From: Streptomyces flaveolus
GTDB lineage: Bacteria; Actinomycetota; Actinomycetes; Streptomycetales; Streptomycetaceae
Length of the DNA stretch: 64,000 bases
Assembly (NCBI RefSeq): GCF_000716535.1
Contig: NZ_JNWV01000010.1
Coordinates: forward strand, 124,001-188,000
Direction of reading: 5' to 3'
This document shows positions 18,806 through 26,250 of the stretch, one piece after another (within the stretch, counting starts at the first letter, position 1; each line of letters starts with the position of its first letter). The position numbers and the translations under genes were made by a program. The notes below the pieces were generated by a model. That model saw only the letters and a list, made by a program, of their open reading frames with translations. It was not told the origin of the DNA and made no database searches.

Positions 18806-20263
18806 ATGGTGACGTACTACGAGATCATGGGCACCGACCTGTCGAAGCTCACCACGGCTGCCGACGACTGGGCCGCCATGGCCAAGGACTTCGACAAGCT
18901 CGCGCGGACCTACGAACAGGAAGTGCATGGCATTTCCCTCGGTGACACATGGGTGGGTCTGAGTGCCAACGTCGGCTCCGCACGCTTCGACGTGACGTGG
19001 AAGGAGTACCAGGGAGCGCAGAGCGAGGCGAAGGCCGTCGCCGGACTGCTCCGAGACGCACACGCTGAATTCAGCCGTCTTCGCAAGAACATCGAGTACG
19101 TCCGAGAGGACGCGGTGAAGGCCGGCATGAAGGTGTCCGAGCAAGGCGCCGTCGCCTTCGACACGTCCAAGCTGGATCACAGCGAGTACATGGCCTACGT
19201 GCACGATCCCGACTACCAGGAGAGCGCCCGCAAGGCTGCTGCCGGATGGGCCGCGCAACTGGACTCGGCGGTGGCGGCCCTGAACGACGCGGACGAGGGG
19301 TTCAAACTCGCTCTCGCCTCCGTGATGCAGGACAGAGAACCCTTGGACGGCACGATCGGCGGTTTTAACCGGGAAGCGGGGCCCGACCCGTACCCGTCGC
19401 TTGCGGAGAGGGCGAAGGCGCAGCACGTCCCCAAGGGCAAGAAGGCGGTCGCCGAGTGGTGGGGCGGCCTTGATCCGGTCACGCGCGGCATCCTGCTTCA
19501 GGAGAAGGGCGACGAGTTGCGGAAGGCGGGGATCATGAGCCCGCTGTACCACTGGCATGCTGCTGACGCGGGGTCCGGAGCCTTCGACACCGAAAAGCCC
19601 ACGGCCGAGGATCTGTGGTACCTGGCCCGCGCGCAGGGCATCGCGGCCGGCGGCGACTTCAGCGGGGAGAACGCCGCGTCGCGCAACATGGAGCATTACC
19701 TGAGTGCAACGGGTGAGCCGCTGGACCTGGACATCGACCGCATCCTCAAGGGTGATCCCGGATTTCGCGATGATGTCTCGGTCCACATCGCCCAGAACCA
19801 GGACGCGTGGCGACAGCAGGGGCTCGACGCCTTCGAGAAGGCCGGTGGTGACAAGACGGTCGTCGTGCCGGTGGAGAGCAAGGCGGTCGGTCGCACCTTC
19901 CGAAGCGACGAGTGGTTCCACGCGGTCGGCTCCCACCAGCAGAACGTGTCGGGGATGGTCACCGTCACCCCCGGGGCGGACGGCAAGCCCAAGGTTTCGC
20001 TCGAATACCAGGCCAACGTGTGGGACCGGTACAACTGGGACGCTGGCAAGTCGACCACCTTCCCCGGAGGCGTAGTGATCCCGGACTCCGAGATGGGACG
20101 GTTGCACAAGACCGGACTTGCTCAGGAGTTCGACATGCGAGGCAGTAGCTCCACGTACACCTACGACCTGAACAGCGATGCGAAACCGACAGTGAACCCG
20201 CCGGACCAAGGACGAGAAGGAACCCGCGGCGACGTCTCGCGCGGCGACGAGGAGAACCGGTGA
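18806..20263 (+). CDS. WXG-domain effector, putative polymorphic toxin
   Basis: 485 residues, ATG after AGGAG. Residues 1-125 form a helical secretion domain with DTWVGLSA at ~50, typical of WXG/LXG type VII substrates. Residues ~170-270 form a linker region (KGKKAVAEWWGGLDPVTRG) shared by many actinobacterial WXG effectors, and the C-terminal ~170 residues form a distinct domain with SDEWFHAVG, WDRYNWDAGKSTTF and LAQEFDMRGSSS. The last block resembles a C-terminal module seen in other actinobacterial WXG proteins, but its activity is unknown. The stop overlaps the GTG of a lipoprotein gene (GTGA), so that lipoprotein may be an immunity or anchoring partner. Confidence 0.7.
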   Translation: MVTYYEIMGTDLSKLTTAADDWAAMAKDFDKLARTYEQEVHGISLGDTWVGLSANVGSARFDVTWKEYQGAQSEAKAVAGLLRDAHAEFSRLRKNIEYVREDAVKAGMKVSEQGAVAFDTSKLDHSEYMAYVHDPDYQESARKAAAGWAAQLDSAVAALNDADEGFKLALASVMQDREPLDGTIGGFNREAGPDPYPSLAERAKAQHVPKGKKAVAEWWGGLDPVTRGILLQEKGDELRKAGIMSPLYHWHAADAGSGAFDTEKPTAEDLWYLARAQGIAAGGDFSGENAASRNMEHYLSATGEPLDLDIDRILKGDPGFRDDVSVHIAQNQDAWRQQGLDAFEKAGGDKTVVVPVESKAVGRTFRSDEWFHAVGSHQQNVSGMVTVTPGADGKPKVSLEYQANVWDRYNWDAGKSTTFPGGVVIPDSEMGRLHKTGLAQEFDMRGSSSTYTYDLNSDAKPTVNPPDQGREGTRGDVSRGDEENR

Positions 20264-20769
20264 CGACCAAACGAGGTGCCCTCCTCATCGCGGCAGTGGC
20301 AGCCACTCTTCTGCTTTCCGCCTGCTCCAGCCCGGACACGGACGATCGCCGTGTGACCGACGGGCGCACCTCGCGGTGGGACAAGAACGCCGGCGCGCCC
20401 GAGGCGTCGGCGTTCATGCACGTGACGGCGCCCAAGGGTGCGACCGAGGTCAAGGGAGCGGTGCAGATCAACCCTCAGGAGGACATCTACCTCCTCTCGT
20501 TCGTCACCAGCGAGAAAAACGCCGAGGGCATCGCGGCGGACCTTCGGCCCGAAGAACCGCTGAAGCTGAAGAAGGCCGACTTCGCCTCGGATGGCGAGCT
20601 GTTCCGGCACCTTGGGCTGGCCGAGCCGCAGACGCTGAAGGGAGCCCGTTCGGCTGGTGTCTGCCCTCCGTGCGTGAAGGACGATCGCCGCAAGAAGGTG
20701 CAGTGGATCGACATCTACGTCCAGGCACTCAAGGACGATCAGGCCAGGGTCTATCTGAAGGCGTTCTGA
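20260..20769 (+). CDS. Lipoprotein coupled to the WXG effector
   Basis: 169 residues. The signal TTKRGALLIAAVAATLLLSA is followed by the lipobox Cys (LLSAC). The mature part contains a CPPC motif (AGVCPPCVKDD, about residue 135) and is otherwise an unrecognised soluble domain. GTG overlaps the upstream stop by four bases, with GAGGAGAACCG as ribosome binding site. Location at the outer face of the membrane and coupling to a secreted effector make an immunity role reasonable, though unproven. Confidence 0.7.
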   Translation: MTTKRGALLIAAVAATLLLSACSSPDTDDRRVTDGRTSRWDKNAGAPEASAFMHVTAPKGATEVKGAVQINPQEDIYLLSFVTSEKNAEGIAADLRPEEPLKLKKADFASDGELFRHLGLAEPQTLKGARSAGVCPPCVKDDRRKKVQWIDIYVQALKDDQARVYLKAF

Positions 20770-20889
20770 CCTCGGTCGCAGACGAACACGGCACCGGACC
20801 CGAGGCGGACGGTGACGGCCGCACTGGCGCGGGCATCCGGCGAGCAGGGCGCCTGGGCTGCTGGAGGTGTTGCGTGAGCGGACGTGCGT

Positions 20890-20926
20890 GGGGCCCTAGG
20901 CAAGCGGTGCGCTTGCCTAGGGCCCC
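20890..20926. terminator. Strong bidirectional terminator
   Basis: A perfect 16-base inverted repeat, GGGGCCCTAGGCAAGC (20890-20905) and GCTTGCCTAGGGCCCC (20911-20926), with a 5-base loop. It lies between the convergent lipoprotein and DUF397 genes. Confidence 0.85.
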
Positions 20927-20934
20927 GCGTCTGT

Positions 20935-21138
20935 TCAGAGTGCCGCGAAGGCGACGAACTCGGTCCAAGTCGTGGGGTCCACGGCGAGTGCGGCGCGAGT
21001 TGCGTCCTTCGAGTCGCGGATGTGGACCCTGTCGGGGGTGGCGGCTACTTCCACGCACTGGCCGCCATCACCGGCGCTGTGACTGCTCTTGAACCATGCC
21101 AGGCCATCGGAGCCCGACTCAACCCTTTCCCCACTCAT
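20935..21138 (-). CDS. DUF397 protein (WhiJ-associated small protein)
   Basis: 67 residues with the DUF397 signatures WFKSSHSAGDGGQCVEVA, VHIRDSKD and WTEFVAF. DUF397 proteins accompany XRE/DUF5753 regulators in many copies per Streptomyces genome and are implicated in developmental control; a partner or antitoxin-like role is discussed for some. The ATG overlaps the stop of the XRE gene (ATGA). Confidence 0.95.
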   Translation of the reverse strand: MSGERVESGSDGLAWFKSSHSAGDGGQCVEVAATPDRVHIRDSKDATRAALAVDPTTWTEFVAFAAL

Positions 21139-21965
21139 CTCTCTCCCAGCTGTTTCTCAATCAAAGCCAGTGATTCTGTCGGAGTATGGGCCTGCGCGCG
21201 AAGAGTCCCGTACGTACGCTCAAGTGCTCGCACCTTCACACGCTCCGTATGGACACGGCTGTCGCTCTGTACCTCCGTGTACGCGATCCTGCGCCCATCC
21301 CTGGTCTCCATCAAGGTAAACGGGCCAGCCAATCCCGCATGTTCCCGACGGGACAACGGCATCACCTGAAGCACCACGTTGCGCCTCTCTGCGATCAGCA
21401 TGAGGTGCTCCAACTGGCCTCGCCAGACAGCTTCCCCGCCGAGCGGCCGGAGCAAGACAGCTTCCTCGATCACGAAGCTCAGATGCGGCGCGGCGCGTCG
21501 GCCGAAGATCTCTTGCCGTGCCAGTCGTGCGGCCACCCGTTGCTCGATGAGCCCCTCATCCAGTAACGGCTGCCACATGGCGAACACCGCTCGTGCGTAC
21601 TCCTCCGTCTGCAACAGGCCGTTGACCAACTGGGTGTCGTACGCATGAAGCTCAATGGCCTCGGCCTCCAACTTGGCCGCGTCCCGGAAGAACGCCGGAT
21701 ACTGAGCCCGAGCCACCTCCTCCTTGCTCGCGCTCAACACCCCACCTGCCTGCAGCACTTCATCCGCCTGGTCGATGAACCTCGGCGGCGGAATACGTCT
21801 CCCTTGCTCGAACGAAGCGATCGTCGAGGCCGAGTATCCGGTCAGCGACCCGACCCTCGCGCGGTCCATCCCCGCCCGCTCCCGGAACAACTTCAACTGC
21901 CGCCCGAACAGGCACAGAATGCCCGTCTCCACCTCGTATTCCGGTTGCTGAACCTCGTCGTCCAC
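21135..21965 (-). CDS. XRE-family regulator with DUF5753 domain (WhiJ-like)
   Basis: 276 residues. The N-terminal helix-turn-helix reads FGRQLKLFRERAGMDRARVG then TGYSASTIASFEQGRRIPPP (residues ~22-65). The remainder is a DUF5753 ligand/partner domain (LVNGLLQTEEYARAVFAMW, LMLIAERRNVVLQVMPLS). GTG 21965 is chosen because GAGAGGAGC lies 7 bases upstream; an ATG seven codons earlier is possible. With the DUF397 gene and the divergent ATP-binding gene at 22128 it forms the familiar three-gene WhiJ/AbaA-like set of Streptomyces. It probably autoregulates from the 21966-22127 interval. Confidence 0.92.
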   Translation of the reverse strand: MDDEVQQPEYEVETGILCLFGRQLKLFRERAGMDRARVGSLTGYSASTIASFEQGRRIPPPRFIDQADEVLQAGGVLSASKEEVARAQYPAFFRDAAKLEAEAIELHAYDTQLVNGLLQTEEYARAVFAMWQPLLDEGLIEQRVAARLARQEIFGRRAAPHLSFVIEEAVLLRPLGGEAVWRGQLEHLMLIAERRNVVLQVMPLSRREHAGLAGPFTLMETRDGRRIAYTEVQSDSRVHTERVKVRALERTYGTLRAQAHTPTESLALIEKQLGER

Positions 21966-22127
21966 GCCGTAGCTCCTCTCGTGCAACCGCCCAGTCAGCC
22001 AACATGGGGGCCCGGGAACCGGTCACGACCAAGACCACGTACAAGCACACCGATCGCATGTACAGCCCGTACTCGTCAGCGCAACGCTCCTGGTCAACGC
22101 TACGCAGAGTCCGACACCGTTGACCCT

Positions 22128-22718
22128 ATGAAGTCAGCAACTCCCCCGAACGGGCAAATGCCGCAGCACCTCGCACCCGAATGCGAGTTCACCATGCGCT
22201 TCACGTCGACGCCGCGCGGTGCCCGCCTCGCCCGCCGACTCGTCTCGCACCGTCTGGACGACTGGGGCCATCCCTACTCGACCCCGGTCAACGAGACCCT
22301 CACGCTCATCGCGTCAGAACTCACTGCCAACGCCGTACGCCACGGCCACGTCCCCGGCAGAGACTTCCACGTCCAACTCACCCTGGCCGAGGGCACCTTC
22401 CGTATCGAGGTGACGGACACCCGCGCTGAGAAACGGCCTCCGGCCAGTCCCCCGGCGACCGACTCGCTTTCGGAGTCCGGCCGGGGCATGCTTCTGGTCG
22501 CCGCCATCGCGGACGACTGGGGCGTCAGCCCTCGAAAGGCCGCCCCAGGCAAGACCGTGTGGGCGGAGCTGCACTCGCGGACAAAGGGCCACCCGCTCAC
22601 GCACCGGGTGGCCCCTGAACCGACGGATCTCGATCTACTCCTGACTACTGCTTCACTGCTGCGCGACGACCTCGGGTCGCGGCCGGGGGACGCCAGTTGC
22701 GGAGGTCGTCGTCGGTGA
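22128..22718 (+). CDS. ATP-binding anti-sigma-like protein (HATPase_c_2)
   Basis: 196 residues. GHKL motifs: ELTANAVRHG, TFRIEVTDTRAEKRPP and ESGRGMLLVAAIADDWG, closely like the protein at 4057-4467. It is the third member of the DUF397-XRE-ATPase set and divergent from the XRE gene. The ATG at 22128 is taken; ATG 22158 is an alternative. The last ~25 codons extend past the ATPase domain (ending CGGRRR) and overlap the 3' end of pglX by 74 bases on the opposite strand, so the two transcripts are convergent and antisense over that part. Confidence 0.85.
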   Translation: MKSATPPNGQMPQHLAPECEFTMRFTSTPRGARLARRLVSHRLDDWGHPYSTPVNETLTLIASELTANAVRHGHVPGRDFHVQLTLAEGTFRIEVTDTRAEKRPPASPPATDSLSESGRGMLLVAAIADDWGVSPRKAAPGKTVWAELHSRTKGHPLTHRVAPEPTDLDLLLTTASLLRDDLGSRPGDASCGGRRR

Positions 22719-25700
22719 GTCCGTGCTCGCCCTGCTTCTGCTGGCGGTAACCGGCGAAGAAGTCCGCCGGGGAGCCGCTGTAGAGCATGTCGAACTCGTT
22801 GTGCCACTGGTACAGCCACGGCTGCAGTTCCAGCAGGCCGGCGAGGAACGGGGTGATCTCCTCGGTGGACAGGGCGGTGTTGGTGAAGTACGTCGCCAGC
22901 GCCTGCGCCTGCTCCTTGTGATCCCAACCGGCCCAGCCGTACAGCTCGGGGGTGGCGGCGTTGGTCTGCCCGTAGGAAATGAACCGCTCCTTGGGCACGT
23001 CCAGCTTGCCGCGCGCCTTCCAGTAGGACGGGCGGAGGAAGTCGGCCGAGGTGTACTTCGGCGGCACGGGGATGGAGTCCCGGATCTTCCGCTTGGCCGG
23101 CTCGTCGGGCGCGGCGTCCTCCTTGCGCTGGAGGTCCCACACCTCCTCCCAGTCGGCGCGCTTCTTCAGCCCGGCGGGCTTGTAGCGCAGGGCGGGGAGG
23201 AACGGCACGTGCTCGTCAGTAATCAGCTCGGCGACGACCCTAGGGAGGTCCTTGCGGGGCGCGTAAAGCTTGGCGACGGAGACGAAGTCCTCGTCACGCG
23301 AGAGCGCGTCCGCGAGACGGGCCAGGGTGAGGATCGTCGGCTGACCGTTCTCGTCGAACCAGAGGTCACGGTTCTCCATCCGGTCGAGCAGCCAGGAGCG
23401 GAGGGCCTTCTCCTGGAGAGCGTCCCAGCCCTCTGTGGCCCAGCGGCGCTTGTACTCGGGTCGCTCGACCATGTTGATGGCACGGTTCGACTCGATGGCG
23501 TCGATCCGCTTCTGGACGATTTCACGGTACGGGGCGGGCCAGTGGGCGGGGATCTCCGTGATGGGGGCGGAGCTGTGCCGATCAAACCACACAGTTTCTC
23601 TCGCACCCTCGGCCACCTGACGCGCAAGCACGATTTCGAAAGCACGCTCACCCAAAGCAATCTCGGGCACATCAACAGATTCTGGGGTGCTTAGATCTTC
23701 AGGATGAAGATTGTATAGGGAATACACCTGCCAGTCCAACTCTTCCTGGGCAGCGATCATCTGCGACCGAATTCCAGTCCAAGCTGTTCGGGCGTCTCGA
23801 AGAGTCGATACACTTGGCGCCCCTTCCGTCAACACGGCAGACGGATTAACACCGGAAAGTTGTCGGGAGAGCACGTCCAGGGAAGCGGCATACTTGACGG
23901 GGTAATCGACAGGGAGTGGAAACTCCTCCAGTTTCGTCCCAGTGAACTCGTAGAACCTCTCCCATTCATCATGCATGAAGCCGCCAGAGCCGGACTGACT
24001 CCCCTTGTCATGGCTTACCTGCTTAAGCCAGAAACACGCAGTGGAACTATTAAGCAGCCCCACAAGGCTTACATGCTCCCCCTCGGTTACTTCATTGCGC
24101 AACCTAATAATGGGCGCACTGCGGTTAAATAGCATCCCATTCCGGTCGAGCACGAAGTGATTATGAGTAGCAACGAAGGCGAAACTGATACCGATATCCG
24201 TGGTCAACTTGCTACTGTAATTTTCCAAGTGAACGTACCAGGGTCGACCGTTTGCACTCAGCGTCTTGCCGAAAATCTTACGTCGCCCCAGACGGGTTCG
24301 GTCAAGCCATAGCAGTCGCGCAACCAACCTGTCACCCTCAGGCCGAAGTACTCGCTGTTCTCTGTCATTGTACGGATTTAGGACAGCGACCAGGTCGGTA
24401 AACCGGTAATCACGGACTGCGTCGCCAACTACCATTTGGCGCACTCTATCCGTGCTACGGAGCCTCTTAGCTGTGGTCAGGTCGGGGAACAGAAAAAGAT
24501 CGTCTGCTCCAGTTGATGTAGTCCGGCCGATACTGGACGTCAGCACTTGGAGACGAGCAGCCGAAGCCCGGCCAATCTCCTCAAGCATTTCAAGTCCCCC
24601 GTCAGACAAGACCCACGGGTGGGACGCGAAATAACGTCCGCGTTCCAGATCTTCCACCGAGACCCATCTGCTCACTGAGCCAGGCTCATCAATCTGCTCA
24701 ACGATTGCGGTCCAGACAAGCCCAAGCTCGGCATTCTCGGGCTCACCAGGCTCGCCCTGCACGCTTCGCACTGTCCGGACAGTATTCGAACGCCCGCTAT
24801 CACTGCGGGATTTTCCGATCAAGATGACTGTAGGTGTTCCATGACCGGGAATATGCGCCCCGGAGGTGTCAATTACCTCTGTTAGCTCGACCCGGCCATG
24901 AAAAAAGTTTTCGACGAGCTTCGCCCCAAACTCACGCTTCATGAACGAGTTTGCCGTGATCTGTCCGACCATACCATAACCGCGACCATCGGCAGACCCC
25001 CGCTTAGCTAGTTCGAAAAATCGCTGCGCGAATGGAACAGAGAGAGCAAAGCCCCCAGCGCAAGCATTGTAGAGCTCCCGATAAATCTTGTTGAGGCTCG
25101 CGTCCGCTACTTGAATGTAGGGCGGATTACCGACCACCACGTGGTAGCGCCCCTGCTGCAGAATCCCCGGATGTTCGTCGTGAATATCTTCCGTGGAATA
25201 TGAGAAGGTCGCCAGCTCATCTTCACCCTCTACCCCGTCAAAAAGCCCCAACTGCCGAGCCTTGATAAGCGAGTCACCCACCGCAAGGTGAATCGGCAAG
25301 TCAAGCTTGGCCGCCTTCGCCAGCGTCCGCACACCACTCGCCGCCATAGCCGCAACCAGCAACCGAAATCGCGCAATGGCCACCGCGAATGGGTTGATGT
25401 CCACGCCGTGCACCGAGTCCAGCGCAGCCCGCACCCGCTCATGCACATCCCGCCCCGGCTGCCCCTCCCCCCACAGCCGCACCAACCGCCGAAACGCCCC
25501 CAGCACAAAGTGCCCCGACCCACACGTAGGGTCGATCATCTTCAGTCCCTCGTACCCGAACTCCCGCACCGCCGGGTTCATCGTCCGGTCGAGGATGAAC
25601 TCCTCCACGAACTCTGGCGTCTGGAGCAGCGCGTACGTCTTCCGGGCGGCCTCGCTCAGATCCTGGTACAGGTCGCCCAGGAACCGCGTGTCCCAGCCCT

Positions 25701-26250
25701 CCGTACCGTCCTCGTTCAGCGGGTCGGTGAAGTCGTGGACGAGGGCGCCCGCCTCGTCACGCTGTCGCCAGAACTCGACCAGCTCGCGCGCACCGTCGTG
25801 CGAGAGCGGGATCTGGTACAGCGGGTTGTGCCGCTTGTCGAAGAGCAGACGGCCGGCCTGGCCCTGGCCCAGCTCGTCGAACGCCTTCTCCAGCCAGCCA
25901 CGGTAGGTCGGGTTGTCGTCCGACTCCACGTACGCGTCGTACCGCGACTCCGCCAGCTCGCGCCGGTCACCGTCCGGTCCGGTCAGGTACGGCTCAGGGA
26001 TCAGCCGGTTGTCCTCACAGAACCGCACGAAGACAGACCCCAGCACCCACGCCACCGCGACCTGCGTGACCCGCTCATCCAGCCACGAGTTCCACGTCGC
26101 CGCCGTACGCCCCAGCTTGCGCGCCTGGTCGTACTCGGCACGCAGCCGCGCGCCGACCTCGCCGAGCGCCTTCACCTGCTTGCCCAGGTCGGCCTCGACC
26201 GCCTTGACCTGCTGCTTCAGGTCGTCCAACAGAGCCTTGCGGTCGATCAC
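22645..26250 (-). CDS. pglX: BREX-2/Pgl adenine-specific DNA methyltransferase PglX
   Basis: 1201 residues. N6-adenine methyltransferase motifs are present: DPTCGSGHF (motif I, about residue 240) and VVVGNPPYIQ (motif IV, about residue 372). The N-terminus is helical (LKQQVKAVEADLGKQVKALG) and the C-terminus has the PglX-specific region with RNWRPP. In S. coelicolor PglX modifies phage DNA, is toxic alone and is counteracted by PglZ. The GTG overlaps the pglW stop (GTGA). Codons for about residues 320-890 (23.59-25.29 kb) are clearly AT-richer than both ends, covering motif IV to the specificity region. A six-G run occurs at 25467-25472 (coding strand, around RLWGEGQPG); pglX G-tracts are the basis of Pgl phase variation in S. 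coelicolor. Confidence 0.96.
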   Translation of the reverse strand: MIDRKALLDDLKQQVKAVEADLGKQVKALGEVGARLRAEYDQARKLGRTAATWNSWLDERVTQVAVAWVLGSVFVRFCEDNRLIPEPYLTGPDGDRRELAESRYDAYVESDDNPTYRGWLEKAFDELGQGQAGRLLFDKRHNPLYQIPLSHDGARELVEFWRQRDEAGALVHDFTDPLNEDGTEGWDTRFLGDLYQDLSEAARKTYALLQTPEFVEEFILDRTMNPAVREFGYEGLKMIDPTCGSGHFVLGAFRRLVRLWGEGQPGRDVHERVRAALDSVHGVDINPFAVAIARFRLLVAAMAASGVRTLAKAAKLDLPIHLAVGDSLIKARQLGLFDGVEGEDELATFSYSTEDIHDEHPGILQQGRYHVVVGNPPYIQVADASLNKIYRELYNACAGGFALSVPFAQRFFELAKRGSADGRGYGMVGQITANSFMKREFGAKLVENFFHGRVELTEVIDTSGAHIPGHGTPTVILIGKSRSDSGRSNTVRTVRSVQGEPGEPENAELGLVWTAIVEQIDEPGSVSRWVSVEDLERGRYFASHPWVLSDGGLEMLEEIGRASAARLQVLTSSIGRTTSTGADDLFLFPDLTTAKRLRSTDRVRQMVVGDAVRDYRFTDLVAVLNPYNDREQRVLRPEGDRLVARLLWLDRTRLGRRKIFGKTLSANGRPWYVHLENYSSKLTTDIGISFAFVATHNHFVLDRNGMLFNRSAPIIRLRNEVTEGEHVSLVGLLNSSTACFWLKQVSHDKGSQSGSGGFMHDEWERFYEFTGTKLEEFPLPVDYPVKYAASLDVLSRQLSGVNPSAVLTEGAPSVSTLRDARTAWTGIRSQMIAAQEELDWQVYSLYNLHPEDLSTPESVDVPEIALGERAFEIVLARQVAEGARETVWFDRHSSAPITEIPAHWPAPYREIVQKRIDAIESNRAINMVERPEYKRRWATEGWDALQEKALRSWLLDRMENRDLWFDENGQPTILTLARLADALSRDEDFVSVAKLYAPRKDLPRVVAELITDEHVPFLPALRYKPAGLKKRADWEEVWDLQRKEDAAPDEPAKRKIRDSIPVPPKYTSADFLRPSYWKARGKLDVPKERFISYGQTNAATPELYGWAGWDHKEQAQALATYFTNTALSTEEITPFLAGLLELQPWLYQWHNEFDMLYSGSPADFFAGYRQQKQGEHGLTDDDLRNWRPPAATRGRRAAVKQ

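Noticed and set aside
22645..26250. PglX read as a type IIG restriction-modification enzyme
   Set aside because: The sequence resembles such enzymes in the methyltransferase core, but I see no PD-ExK nuclease motif at the N-terminus, and pglW, pglY and pglZ are all present.
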